Made by a program: the position numbers and the translations under genes. 64,000 nt of DNA from Zhengitettix transpicula (Eukaryota > Arthropoda > Insecta > Orthoptera > Tetrigidae): the NCBI GenBank assembly GCA_037074705.1, contig CM073591.1, positions 84,238,032 to 84,302,031 of the forward strand. The letters run 5' to 3'. Positions 24,240 to 36,497 of this stretch are shown in pieces. Each line of letters begins with the position of its first letter. The stretch's first letter is position 1. The notes beneath the pieces are model-generated. The model was given only the letters and a program-made list of their open reading frames with translations, ran no database searches and was not told where the DNA came from.

Positions 24240-25341
24240 GAACAAAATTTTCGGTTTTGATAATGATTTCACCCTTGGTCTCTTCAAAAATAATACCACA
24301 CATATTATCATTAATTAATTTCTTCTCATAATTTAAAAGTATAAGATTTAAATCTAAGTTTATATTGACCTCCGAATAAAAAATCTAATCTGACTGTGAA
24401 TCTTTCAAAAGAATAAGTCTTAGAAGATCAAAAACTTTTTTTAAAAAAAAACGATATATCTATTAAATTAGAAGGGTTTTTATTTCTCTATTGAGTTTAA
24501 AAACTGTTTGTTATTACGTCTTAAGTTCGGGTAGTGCTCTGGTAGCACTGAAATATTTAATGTGTACCAACGTGCCAATAGAATAATGTCTAATAACTAT
24601 TATGGAAAAAGGTTAACTAATATTCAAAAGATTGCATATACTGACTCAGCTTAATGTTTATATGTATGAGATTATAAAGTTCGCAAAACAAAACATTAAT
24701 CCATTACAACACAATAGCGATTTCCAAATTATGCAACTATAAATCGCTTAGTTCTTAGATCGGACAAGCATCGTATTGGTCTGTACCAGACGTATATTCG
24801 CTACATATCTAACAACATTTCTCAGGAAGTAAAAAAACAGCTCTAATTTCTTTGCGAATCGCTGTGAGAAAACTCTATTTACTCCGTTCTGGAGCTTCTT
24901 TATTATTACCATAATTTTAATAAAGTTCTGTTTCTTTTCACCCTTCCAAATCAAATTCAGATGGAAAAATTGTATCGGTCCTCCGTCGTTAACTCAGGTT
25001 CCTTCCAACTTTCTTTAGTAGGAGAATCGATAGGCACCATGAAATTCATTTCGAACTATTCACTTTATCTCAAATAATCATTTCCCACTGATAACATCTC
25101 GCTCAAGTCGGGGTTGACTATTTTACTTTGCGTTTTACACTACGGTTGAATTAACTTTGTCCTCAAAATTCACACGTTTCTGCTAGCATCAACCTGGTGG
25201 CGTACGTGGTCATCTAACCAGCTAATCTTGTCTAATGTGCACTGTGTAAAGGCAGAGCAAAGTGGTTGAGTGAAGTGTACACAGACCAGAAAAATCTAGA
25301 AGACAGACTCTAGTCGTTATGTATGTACAAGGTGGTCCGCA
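24240..25341. other. Unassigned stretch
   Basis: AT-rich. A 68-codon basic frame on the minus strand (24748-24954) is unrecognised. Confidence 0.35.
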
Positions 25342-25441
25342 TGAATATTCCTAATTTATATGTGACGGGTAAGCGATTGAAGATAGAAACGTTCAAACTT
25401 CAACCGTTTACCCGTCAAACACAATTGTAATTAGGGACATT
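25342..25441. mobile_element. Short foldback (~100 bp)
   Basis: Inner arms GACGGGTAAGCGATTGAAG and CTTCAACCGTTTACCCGTC pair with two mismatches around a ~15 bp loop. Outer segments CCTAATT / AATTAGG extend the stem to about 45 bp each side. Confidence 0.7.
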
Positions 25442-25510
25442 TTAAGATTTTTAAAGGAAAATTAATGGTTAGTCTTAAAATACTAATTTTAATGGCAGGC
25501 ACACTGATGT

Positions 25511-25515
<5 letters not shown>

Positions 25516-25555
<40 letters not shown>
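25516..25555. repeat. (TA)n microsatellite
   Basis: About 20 TA units; a second run lies at 25662-25685. Confidence 0.95.
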
Positions 25556-25558
<3 letters not shown>

Positions 25559-25784
25559 GAATGACAACAATTTTTAAAACATAACAAAAAAATTTAATAC
25601 AAATTTCGATTTTAATTTAGTTTCTAAACATATTTTAAATAAGCGCCACAGCTTTTAATGATAATATATATATATATATATATATTCTTGGGAATTGTCC
25701 CTCCCTACCAACCCTTACTCGAACTTTATAAATTTGATGACTTAGTTTTAATATAATAATTATGAATAATTTTTGGGATTTTTT

Positions 25785-26305
25785 TTTTAGGGCAACAGGC
25801 TACATGAGGGTGATCCACATGGTGGCAACTCCCCTTTAATAGAATAGGAAGGGATTTGAAAGGGGGATGCGGAAGGGTAGAGGAAGATAGCCAAGGGTTA
25901 CTAGGGTCCCCGGGCTATGGTTTAAGGATCCTACCCGGTATTCGTCTAAAGGAATGCAGGGAAAACCCTAGAAAAACCTGCATCGGGTAGGTCGGGCATT
26001 GGATACTTGTCCCACGCCCTTCCGATAGCGGGAGAGGAGTTTGCTGTGGGGACGCAGCATTCCCTTCTCCGTGCCTCGACCAGTTTAGGAGGCAGCTGGC
26101 CGACTATTCCAATGGGAATAGTGAACAACTCTTACCGTATGCCCAAGGTCTGCGACCCCGGAACATACACCTCTCAAAACAGGCCGAGGTGCCTCGGCTT
26201 GTGGGAATCTTAGTTAAAAACGGAGAGGAAAAGGCATACCCAAAGGTAGCCCCTTCGTATCTCTCCTAAAAGGTTCTGCCTGCGAAAGAATAGCCCTCGC
26301 AGGTC
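25785..26305 (-). mobile_element. R540 repeat copy g (near full length)
   Basis: One of two near-complete copies. Read on the minus strand it begins at CGAGGGCTATTC (near 26302), passes GGTTCCGGGGTCGCAGACC-type sequence, and ends at GTAGCCTGTTGCC followed by an A-rich stretch (the T-run at 25780-25790 on the plus strand). The A-rich 3' end points to retroposition, so R540 is SINE-like or the 3' part of a longer retroelement. I see no convincing pol III box. The long plus-strand frame (26007-26213) starts at TTG, not ATG, and is not accepted as a gene. Confidence 0.85.
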
Positions 26306-27601
26306 TTTTGTCATTTTTTGGGATATATTTCCTCGCGTTATATAATACTTAAAATGATTTTCACCTCCAAGTGTTAAATGTTTGCTATATATTGTATATC
26401 ATGTTTCCGTCCTTTCAATTTAGTTTTATTTTCTCTTTATTGCTAGCTGTCTTTGACTAACGACAGAATTTTGAATTTCCCATTGTCTAGTACCTATAAG
26501 CCGTTTGCGTTTCTTAAGTGTGACTTTTCACAAATTTCATAGAAAGTTTTGTATTTCTAAATTTATGGTTAACATGTAATCTCTTATAATTTATACTTAA
26601 TTGTGTTTCTGTCACGTATTGTGTCGATATTAGATGAATATATTTAAGAGTATCAATAGTGTGTAAAATATTACGCATTCATTTTTATTTAAATTAGAAT
26701 AATTTTATAATATTAATTATACGTTAGTATAGCATAATATATTTAGATAACCAGCGTGAAAAAATTTGCTCCGGAATTTAAATTCTTTTTCATAAAATGT
26801 TATTTCTTAAATCCAAATTCTTTTCTAATTAATGAATCAATTAGTACTTAAACGACTTTTAATTTACATATATGCAGTTTTAAATTCAGCTATTAAATGC
26901 TGACCTAAAATATTATTGATAATTAGCTGTCCGTTACTGACAGTATATTATCTACCTTAAACTAAAGTTTAACGGTCGGAATTATATTTTATGAATTTGT
27001 TAACTATTATTATATTTATAAGTATATTAAAGAAACTAGCATAATTATCTAAATAGAAAGAACTTTAATAATGAGGATATCTGTAATTAAACCTTGAAAT
27101 GTAATTAATAAATTCATAATGCCCTGTTATTTAAACTTAATAGAAGTAATTGCTCTAACCACGTTTCACAGGGCACCTGTGGGTGATTACCCCGATATCT
27201 GAAATGCAGATTAGAAGAGATCTGGATTTTCCGAATCGTGGACCTATGGGGAGCATTGTGCGCTGATACACCCTTGAATGGGTCTTGGTTCTTTCTCGTG
27301 GGATTTCTGGCGTCATCTGTGCAGATTCAGGTACAGATCATGGTCCCTCGGTGTTTAGTCCCTCGCTACTCGGCAACGGAACTGTTTACGCTTTGTCTCT
27401 CACAGGCGACTTCACCTTCTACTTCCATCTGTTCGCTTCAGTTTACTCTGCCCTATCTCTGTCGTTACTGCTTTCTGCTTTGCCAGTGTTGTTTCTGACG
27501 ACTTTACTCTGTGTGTGTCTCATTTCTGTTACTGCTGCGTTCTAAAAACAATTCTCTTCTTCTATTTGCTCATTTTCCTCTGAGCCCTCTCCGCCCCCCC
27601 C

Positions 27602-27604
<3 letters not shown>
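26306..27604. other. Unassigned stretch
   Basis: Very AT-rich to 27130. A pyrimidine-rich less AT-rich region (27230-27600) follows and opens overlapping frames (27238-27545) rich in Leu/Ser/Phe. These are compositional and not recognised as genes. Confidence 0.4.

Positions 27605-27657
<53 letters not shown>
27605..27657. repeat. (TC)n microsatellite
   Basis: About 26 TC units, preceded by a C-run and followed by an interrupted TC tract. Confidence 0.95.
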
Positions 27658-27667
<10 letters not shown>

Positions 27668-27759
27668 TTGCCATGGCTGATTCTGTTCTTAGAAACTATG
27701 ATGTAACTGCTTATACTATTTTCCTTCTTTCTCCATGCGTCGTTTTTTGATTTTTTTCA

Positions 27760-28072
27760 ATCATGATAAGTCCTTACGTCACAGTCACACCCACGACTCA
27801 AGGAAATATAATATTCTCCCCCAATACTAGCATCGTGTTTTATTAGTCCCTGAAAGCCATAATTATGGCTAATATCGGCTAGTGGCCTCTTATCAATAGC
27901 AACTACCATTTTATCTATTCGCCCACAGCCGGTGATTTGTAAAAACCATCTAACAATTTTTAATGATTCTAAACAAGAAAGTTAGTTTGCTTTGCACACC
28001 TCGGCATATATTATTTCATCAGAAGTAGACATTCTAATGTCTATAATTAGTTTTAAAGCTTTTCAAGTATAT
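27760..28072. other. Unassigned stretch
   Basis: Nothing recognised between the TC tract and the inverted LINE copy. Confidence 0.4.
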
Positions 28073-28757
28073 ATCAGGTTTTTAATTCTCGCGTCGACAA
28101 CTTGGTCATTGACGACCCTTAAATAAATTACAAATAGAGATTATTTACATACGTTTTGCTGTAATTCACATTAATCCAATAATAGACTTACAACTGAACA
28201 GTTTGAAAGATTAATTATACATTTCAAATGTGGGTTTCTTACATTTACATTTTACGAATTCGTATTTGTTAATCATTTATCATAATACTTGGGTAATTAA
28301 TTCACATTAACTTGTTTGAAACTGTTACAAATTCCACTTTACTGTAATCATAGTCCATTTTTATTCGGAGGAGACGTTTGCTTCTGAACATGAATCACGC
28401 TCTTCTTTCTTAACTAAATTTATGAGCCATTTTAGTCTACTTTCTGCCGTTTTATCATTTAAGTGTGGGTAAAAAAGATTCCAATATATTTATGAATGAT
28501 GTAGAGGATATTTGGTAATCTCTAATAATGTTCCTTGGGGCCTTTGAGTCCATAGCATGTAGTATAAGAGTCTTTTTTGTTCCAAAGGTGGAGCACTTTT
28601 TTCTTCTTCATATAAAATTTTTAGCGGACCTAATGATTGACTAAGCGCTTTATATTTGTGATCCTGAATGTTTTGTTTGGTTTTCTTGGGTGGATTTTCT
28701 TTTCTTCAGGATTACTGACGTCTTTCTTATCAGCTTGGCTTGTCGAACTCGTAGATG
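28073..28757 (-). mobile_element. ORF1-only LINE copy A2 (inverted)
   Basis: Reverse-strand homologue of 2158-2866. The tail lies at 28091-28118 (GTCGTCAATGACC...GTCGACGCGAG in sense), followed upstream by the 3' UTR and the ORF1-like segment (about 28340-28700). In sense it begins with ATCTACGAG near 28757, where it abuts another LINE fragment in opposite orientation. It has its own indels relative to copy A1, so the two were not duplicated recently. No reverse transcriptase lies between ORF1 and the tail. Confidence 0.7.
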
Positions 28758-29790
28758 CAATTCGAAAAGCTATATTGTCTGTCCAAGAAAAAAGCCACTA
28801 ACGAACTACCAATTGATATAAGGCTATATAAGCTTAAAGTAAGCAACCCACACATCAAAACCTGGAACGCAGAAATTAATCAGTTACTAGAAAGATACCA
28901 TTTTCCCAGAGTCATTTATACCGACGCGTCCAAAAATTCAAAAGGAGTTAGTTGCCCTATAGTTACTACAGGAAAAAAAATCTATCGCTATAAACCATAA
29001 TGCAACGATCACTACGGCAGAATTACACGCCATCTTCGTGGCCACAGAACTGTGTCTGGAAACACCGGAGGACAACAACATCATATTAACAGACCCCAAG
29101 GAGAATATACATAGACTAACCAGTACGGTGTAAAGAAATGCTTGCATAAATATAATTAGATAGAATGTAACGAAAATCCACGGAAACGGGAACCAGATCA
29201 CTATAGCCTGGCTACCGGCACATAAGGACATAGAAGGACACGGCAGGGCAGATCTCATAGCGAAGATAGAAGCCGATCAGCAAAGAAAAACCAGTAACCT
29301 GCCAATCTGAAAGGACTGTAGAGTAGGACTTTACAAGGAACTGGAGGAAAAGTGGAATAAACCAATAAAAACAGAAGAATGTGGAGTCATCCTAAGAAAT
29401 GTCAGCAGCATCAAATTAATATCGCACCCTAAAGAACTATCTGGAAGGCAACAGGTTGTTGTAGCCAGGCTGAGATCACTGCACTCGAGTATCACACACT
29501 TATTCTTGATTACCAGATCTCCGTATCCGGTATGCAGCTCATGCAAGGAGACCACAACAATTCCTCATGTCCTCTTTGATTGCCCCAGATACAGCGACAT
29601 AAGAAGATAAAAAATAGCCGACCATTCAATGATGGAGATCTGTAACACACCAACATCCATATAGAATTTACTAGGAAAACTGATTTATATACAGTAATTT
29701 AAATGTAACGCAAATATAAAACATAATATATGTCAGTCGCTAATGACTAATAGCTTAATGCGACTATAAATTGTAAAATAAAAAAAACAA
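28758..29790 (+). pseudogene. I/Jockey-type LINE ORF2 C-terminus with RNase H
   Basis: The 3' end of a non-LTR retrotransposon ORF2. The RNase H domain is recognisable: YTDASK (28914-28931), TAELHAI (29012-29032), a TDPKENI segment (about 29091) and AWLPAHKDIEGHGRAD (about 29205-29252). Together these give the expected acidic set. A C-terminal zinc-binding motif C-x2-C-x7-H-x4-C follows (CSSCKETTTIPHVLFDC, 29533-29583). The frame breaks in an A-run at 28972-28980, and further stops follow. The element ends with the GTCGC...GCGAC tail (29735-29764) and an A-rich end to 29788. The upstream RT domain is missing. RNase H plus a terminal zinc knuckle fits the I/LOA/R1/Jockey side of the LINE tree; the exact clade is not settled. 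The copy is dead. Confidence 0.75.
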
Positions 29791-29815
29791 AAGCCCCGAT
29801 AGCCGACTATCGGGA
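29791..29815. repeat. Short perfect inverted repeat after LINE tail
   Basis: CCCGATAG and CTATCGGG are separated by four bases, immediately downstream of the LINE A-tail. It may be part of the insertion site or chance. Confidence 0.4.
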
Positions 29816-30473
29816 ATTAGCTGAATCTAATAGGTTTATTTCGTTATGGAGTGTTCGGACTCTTGTGCTAAGCTATTATTATCAACCCCTTTCCTTAAGA
29901 CGAGCAGATTTTATACTGTTCGAATTGTAGGATCTTTCTTTCCTCCATTTTCTCTTCTACTATAGACAATGGAACACAAAATAATTTCTTCACTAAGGAT
30001 TCCAACACCATTGCCAACAAAATTCAAAACCAGAAAACGCATAATGTCCAGCATCATGTGTTATTAACCCAAAGGTAATGCAGCTATCTCGTTTATAAAG
30101 ATTTGTCAATGTTATTTATAAATAAGGTCATATCCAAAGACAATAGACCTAACCGTAGCTAAAATTTCAATTATATTTTGCCTTTTACTTAATCAAATTC
30201 TCTTGAATATAAATTAAACAAACAATGTAGCTTATCTTGAATATTGAGAAAGTAGTTTGTAGTGCGTAATTTTAAGAAGCCCGGCGTCATTTGTGGTGGC
30301 CACGAGGGCTGTCCTATACTCAAGTTTCGAGCGTAGCTCTTGCCTTTGTTTGTTGATAAATTTGGAAATGACTTGCCTAATTGTATTGATCAGGCCCAGG
30401 CGTGCCCTAAACTGTGTAATACATTAATCCTAATTTTAAAACCTAAACCCTAGTAGTGCTGCTAATCCTAAAC
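29816..30473. other. Unassigned stretch
   Basis: No gene recognised. The part nearest 30473 probably includes the 3' UTR of the minus-strand Jockey fragment, but I cannot place its end. Confidence 0.4.
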
Positions 30474-30929
30474 CTAAAACTTAGTACTTCTATCTCTAAG
30501 GTTGCTATCGCTAGTCGAAATTATTTTAATGTAGTCGAATTTTGAATTTTTAGCCTCATCGAAAAAAGTTATATTCATAATTGCTAAATAATCCCTAATC
30601 ATATCTAAGCCTAACATATTATGAACATCTAACATTTTTGTATATCTAGGTGCTCTAGTAATTATTTTTATACACCTATTTTGCACTGCCTGAGCTTGAT
30701 CAATGTAGGATTTGGCTGCTACACCCCACACCTCGCTACCGTACATAAGTACAGGACGTACCATAGTCTTGTGAAGCGTGAGCTTAGTTTTTAGGCTAAG
30801 ACCGCGGCTTTTAAACAACGGGTGCAAGCTTCTTATTGCTAAATAGCATTTCGCTTTGGTTTGATTTATATGCTCCCCAAAGGTCAGTCGCTTGTCCAGC
30901 CTTAGTCCGAAGCCTAAATTAATTATCAC
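30474..30929 (-). pseudogene. Jockey-type RT C-terminal fragment
   Basis: A 151-codon uninterrupted frame. It starts in LGFGLRLDKRLTFGEHI, the block after the RT palm in Jockey-clade LINEs. It continues through KTKLTLHKTMVRPVLMYGSEVWG, the typical thumb motif, and QNRCIKIITRAPRY. It ends in a degenerate C-terminus (KNSKFDYIKIIS). The catalytic palm with its DD motif is absent because the copy is 5' truncated at about 30925. The intact frame over 456 bp suggests it is younger than most relics here. It cannot be active alone. Confidence 0.85.
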
Positions 30930-32140
30930 TAAATACTAAAGCGTAACTTACGTTAATTATGGTATAATTATATATTCTGCAAACTAATAAAGATATTTTG
31001 AAATGTAGAATATTTGGCTTTCTGCGTGGATTAAGGTTGTGTGTTATTAGTTTAAATTGTAACGAATAATAAAAATAATAACTTCGTGTTCATGTTATTA
31101 GCATAACAATTATGAAACTGTAAAGCAATCAGCGTGATGTGCATATAACTTGTTTGATATTCATTAAAATGAAGCTCATATAGTAATTATTGAATTGCTT
31201 GACAAACAGAGGGTTCATATCGCGTACCCTGTAATGTTGACGAACAATTCGGAATAAATTACGGGAAAATTAAATGTCGCTCTTATAAATTTAATAAAAA
31301 ATATCCCAATCATCACTACGCATCATTTTACAAAATCATTTAGGATAAAGAAATAATCTCATGACAACAGCAGTATTATCGAAAATTACTTCTGTGACAT
31401 TCCATTTCAAGACACCTAGCCGCTCAACTTGAGTGTCAAAAAATTCAACAGAACTTGTAAATTTGATTATATGTGAAAACAATTATACAAAACGTTTTTA
31501 AAGATTTTTAAACACTCATTTTTTAGGTAAAACAACGCATAAAATTCAAATAATAGCAAAAATTCTGGCTGGATTATAACTTTAGGTTCACTACTATTAG
31601 GTGATGTGTTATTCGTACAGAAATTATGACAAGGAATTGATTCATCGTTGGTTTTTCCGATTAATGGACACTTTGGGTAAACGAAAACCATCAAAGAGTG
31701 AATATATAATGTGTTTAAGAGGATTGTATTTGTTTTCTTATGAAATTCAAATTTTCCCATTTTATTCTTATAATATTGCGCAAATGTTCCAAACAACGCA
31801 GTCTACATACAACTGATTAAAAAATTTCTGGAGCTTTCGGCTCAACGGCCATCATCTGAAAAAATGTACAAACAATTTTCAGTAAGCGCATACTTATTTG
31901 CTAGAAGATATATAATCATGTAAACAAAGGTTGAACATATTTACGGTGTTATGCTTAAAACATTCAATCAAATTAGAGTCTTTTTCACGGTAACTTCCAA
32001 GGTAAACTTATAAATTTTAACTGCATTTATTTTCGTTGATTTGACGTGGAATGATAATATTGCTAATATATAACTCGTATATTACTTATTTTTATATTTA
32101 AGGGGCGATATATTCAGGCATAATGTTAGAAGATATTTAT

Positions 32141-32144
<4 letters not shown>
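30930..32144. other. Unassigned AT-rich stretch
   Basis: Open frames on both strands at 31467-31816 overlap and are unrecognised. Nothing else is supported. Confidence 0.4.

Positions 32145-32226
<82 letters not shown>
32145..32226. repeat. Composite (TC)n(TA)n microsatellite
   Basis: About 17 TC units run directly into about 23 TA units. The reverse-complement arrangement (TA)n(GA)n occurs at 55190-55270. Confidence 0.95.
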
Positions 32227-32228
<2 letters not shown>

Positions 32229-32329
32229 AATACTAATTAGAGGCCATTAATGATTTTAATAATTGGATAGTTATGATGGATTGTTAGCGGTAGCAATTTT
32301 CAAAGACAACAATGTATAGACGAGCTTTG

Positions 32330-33045
32330 TTGTGGGCTGCCAGCGCCTTCTGGAAGTCAGTCGGTCTGGTGTTGAAGCCGAGTGTGGAAGTCAAAATTTA
32401 AGAGGGCAGGCGTATAGATCAATCCGATAAGGTTACAAGTTTTAGAATTTGAGTATAAAGTGAAATACATTGTAAAACTTCAAAGAGTAACCTAATAATT
32501 AGCGCCACATTAAAATTTCTACGAGTACCGATACCGTTATCAGTTCCACATAGAGACAATTTTGTAACAATCAGTCTAACTAATAATCCGGAGGGAGCAA
32601 CAGTTCCAGTTCCCAGAGGAGAAACTCGAAAGATACGACCGTGTTTTGTACAATTAAGTGTAGAGTCAGTGATTTCATGGCCTGTTAGTGTGAATTGTGA
32701 GCCCAAGCCCAGGAGAGTTAAATCTGCTACCAACCAAATATTTTGTAAGTACAAACAAATTTAATTAAGTTTTTTTGTTAACGATAATTAAAATTAATCG
32801 TCAGATTTCGCTTTCTCGTTTTTGTTTTGATTGTTTAACTTCTTAGTTTGTAAATTCTATGATTGTGTAACATAAATATAAAGGTTGTTTCTTTACTTGG
32901 CAGGCCCAGATAAAAGACCCTGAGAAAAGAGTTATAAAATCTGTTAACATTGAAAACATTAAATGTAATTAATCTCATATAACATTAATAAATTTCTACT
33001 GAATAAAAGTAAATTGTATTGTAAAGTTTAAAGAGTGTTGTAATT
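32330..33045 (+). mobile_element. LTR-like block, copy 2
   Basis: Carries GCCCAGATAAAAGACCCTGAGA-type sequence (32904-32925), then AATAAA-like signals (32980-33005) and GTAAAGTTTAAAG, in the same order as at 0.7 kb and 54.4 kb. Upstream, AGTCAGTCGGTCTGG and GCCGAGTGTGGAAGTC (32355-32393) resemble AGTTAGTCGGAGTGGAGTG at 53.84 kb. No internal genes are attached. A 111-codon minus-strand frame inside it is not recognised. Confidence 0.35.
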
Positions 33046-33392
33046 ATTTCGCAATCCTTCACTTTAAAATAAAATAAATAATTGTTTCATAAGCGGACTA
33101 TTGATTTAAATTCATGGAAATAAATTTATGAAATTCATTTGTTCAATTAAGATCCAATTAATCATTACAAATTGGTCGGAAACTTTTCAGACCACCCTCG
33201 TATATATAATATAATATATATATAATGGATAAATGATAATTAAATTATAATTAAAAGATAATGGAAAAAAACTACAGTTTATAAAATATTGTCATTATGT
33301 ATAAATTTAAGAAATAATGAAGTAGTTAATTGCTAACCCCAATGTCACAGATTTTCTGATACTTATTGGTATTTTTTCTCTTTCAAATATGT
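33046..33392. other. Unassigned AT-rich stretch
   Basis: Between the LTR-like block and the LINE relic; no feature recognised. Confidence 0.4.
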
Positions 33393-34290
33393 AAGGTTTT
33401 TATTCGAAACTGTCATGCATATACGGGATGAATTTGAAACAAGCATTCGTTATTCAGGTTTCAATATCTATAATAGTCTTCTAAATGACATAAAGAACAT
33501 AAAACACTAAAACTCTTCGCGAAGCATTGTAAAATTTTGGTTGATGGATTGATCCTTTCTACACAGTCACAGCGTTCCTATAAAGGCCAAAATACGAATA
33601 TCTTTTGTAGTGAAAGTTTTCTGGAAATACTGTAACAATTGAGTACTTATCAAAGAATTACATTCTCTTTATGAGAACATTATGAGAGCATTTTATGCTG
33701 CCTTAATTCCCCTTTTTCATCTAGGATGACAATCGGCACGAGATTTGCTGTTGAAGAACGCGACATGTAATACTTCCTCATCTCTCATCAAGATCAGAGT
33801 TGTGCTGCGCTGTGACCATAAATTGTTTAAATTTAGAGAAAATCTGTGTTTAGCGTTTTATTAAATATTCTATTTTTAAGCTTATTTTAATTTTAAAAAT
33901 TTCCATCTGTATGCTTGGATGTATCACATCTCAATAGTAAACAAAAATACATCTCATCTATTACTTAGCCCCTATTTCCGTATTCATGTAAATTACTCCT
34001 AGAACTCTCCTGTATTAAAATTTTTATTATCAATTTGAATTGTATGTATTCGTACTTACTAATTATGAATTGTAAATATATTGATTCTTGTCTTACTTAC
34101 GCGCTGTTTGGTTTTGTCTTATTTGATATATGTAATTATTATATATCTGGGTTTAAGGCTGATGGCTGATGGCTTACAACGTGTCATTCCTAAATCCAGA
34201 ATGTGTCATTTTAGATGACAGTGTGGCAGTCGTGTCGTTAGGCCAAGGTCCTTTATGGGCTGTCGAGCCAAAGAATAGTAGTAGTAATTA
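33393..34290 (+). pseudogene. LINE RT C-terminal relic with 3' UTR and tail
   Basis: An open stretch (33393-33510) reads VRFLFETVMHIRDEF then RYSGFNIYNSLLNDIKNIK. This matches the post-RT block (S-x-x-Y-x-G-x-x-I-Y-N-x-L-P-x-x-I-K) of CR1/Jockey-like LINE ORF2 proteins. A ~650 bp AT-rich stretch follows. The candidate 3' end has AGGCCAAGGTCCTTTATGGG, a short inverted repeat, and TAGTAGTAGTAATTA (34273-34287). Linking ORF and tail into one element is an inference from their order and orientation. The RT catalytic core is absent. Confidence 0.55.
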
Positions 34291-36497
34291 TTATAGACGT
34301 ATCAACTAAGGAATTTATTTTTCATAATTTAATATATTATGTTTAACTTGACTTGTCCTATTTTCTTAGTGATGACTAATGGATTCAACAATTCTAAATC
34401 ATGTACGAAGTGAATCGACGCAAGAATATCTGGTGAAGATCTGGCCGCAAGTAATACAAAATTAGTGTTTTGGCGCCCTTCAAGTTTGATATATTAATTG
34501 CTTGGTTGAAATGTTAATTATGTTTAGTAAATAATCTTCATTTTTAGCATAAATTGTTAATGTCCATGTATAATTCATAACTCATTGTTATTTAGCATCA
34601 TGTTTTCAGTATTATAAATTATTTAGGACACATAATTACATTGTTAACTTAATCGGTATGTATAGTTTTATACGTATTTATTCATGCACCCTATTTTCTC
34701 TTTCCATAACTCATGGCGAAAAAGTTAATCCAAGTGCGAGCTGTATGTCAGCTCAATAAAACAATAATTAGTATTCTCTGTAATCTTCCATTATTTATAT
34801 ACGTCAATTATAGCTTAATATTGTACAACAGGTTACACACTAATACATTTTTAAATAAATTCGAAATCAATTTGCCCATATATGTTTATTAATTTAAATT
34901 CCATTCCATCATTTGTATATATATTGAAGAAAACGAATAACTTTATCAAAGAACAAAGTAAATAGATAAATTATTGATTATTTATACTACTATTTAATGA
35001 AAACCCTTTTTGAGCATTATTAAAAGATAATATGTTTATATTATACAATATATAAGAAAGGCTTCGAATTTTGTATAATTTACCTCAAAATTAAATTAAG
35101 TGTAAGTAAATGTAAAAATATGTGCATTAGATTAACAATTTGTAATAAAAAGGAATTATCTTTTTGTAATTGAGAAAATCTGAGACAATTATTACAAATC
35201 TCCATTTATGAAACATCAGTTATTACTCTCATATATGTAAATGTATTGTCCTTAGCCAGTTTACAAACATTTATCAGTCCGCTTATATTAGGATTAATAT
35301 ACTTAACTTATAATTGAATATGTGACATTTAGAATTAAAATTTTTGTGTATAATATTTTTACGGTAGAAACGCGGTATATAAATTATTTTCTAGCCCGGT
35401 TAACCGAAAAAAAGTACTAAATTACCTTGCGTACAAGTTATTTATTGATCAGTCTGGCACGGTCACTGGGGGTAACAAAATTAAAAAAGTTCCACAAGAC
35501 ATTTTGTATAAAACGAGTCCTTTGTTTACCGGGGAAGTTATAAAATTTATCATAATCTTTAATCAATGAAAGACATCGCTCGCAATATGAATTTTTTTCT
35601 ATGGCCTGCACTTACCACAAATTTTCTTAATGACACATTTATAATTTCATTGTAATTAGTGAAGAGCCTTGACAACGCAATTAAGGAGGCACATGCTTTA
35701 TTCTGTCACCCAGCTACGTGCAGAATTCCTAGCTATTGATTCCTTGGCTAGCAACTCAAACTTATGGTGGATTTAAATGGACTACAATGTAACTTCAGAA
35801 TTTAAATCGAAGAGAGGTGTTTAAAACATTAATGTACAGTAACTTTTGTAGTATAGGTTCAATGAGTATATATTTTACGCAACGGTTTATTAATATGTTT
35901 ATAGTCACTTTGACAGAAAATGCATAATATAACTTCAGCCGAAAAAATCAATCCGGTAAAGATACAAGATGATAATGCATTATATATTAGATAATTATAA
36001 ATTAAGTGAACACAATAAGTATGATAAATAATACCGATAATGATTACTAAATTTATGAAAATATTATTTCGTGGTTTGATCTCCATTTACTTCACTTCCC
36101 CCACCCGACCTTTAAAAGAACAAACAAAATAAATTATTTTATTAATATACAACTGCACATAAGGTACCAGTAACACAGTAAATCGAAATATTTATGTCTA
36201 ACTTATTCTGTTATATAATTTCACATAAACAAAATTACAATTTTATTGACAATATAATACAAAATTTATGGGAACTCCAAAAATTATTCTTAAATATTAG
36301 GCCTAATAATTTCTAATAAACATCCAACTATCTTATTAAAACAATACTTTTTTAATATTTTAATAATAGTCTGAATTTTAAATAAATAGAAAAACATTAT
36401 CTGTGGTCTTAAGTTTTCTTGATCGATATCCACTCTGTTGCTCTTCACTGAACAAGCATAAGCCATGTATACAAGACTGAATTCTTTTCTTTTTCCG
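34291..36497. other. Unassigned AT-rich stretch
   Basis: About 2.2 kb of very AT-rich sequence without a supported feature. A 75-codon minus-strand frame at 35859-36086 is hydrophobic but unrecognised. Confidence 0.4.

Noticed and set aside
26007..26213. A 68-codon frame (LSHALP...) kept in four R540 copies, at 14319, 17614 (-), 26007 and 49128 (-), with an overlapping antisense frame
   Set aside because: It starts at TTG in every copy with no ATG, both strands are open, and it runs opposite to the strand carrying the A-rich tail. Conservation is explained by recent shared ancestry of the repeat.
27511..27750. 79-codon Leu/Ser-rich frame
   Set aside because: It is the translation of the (TC)n microsatellite.
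28073..29790. Simple twin-priming inversion of a single LINE
   Set aside because: The inverted part carries its own complete 3' tail, which a 5' inversion of one element would not have.
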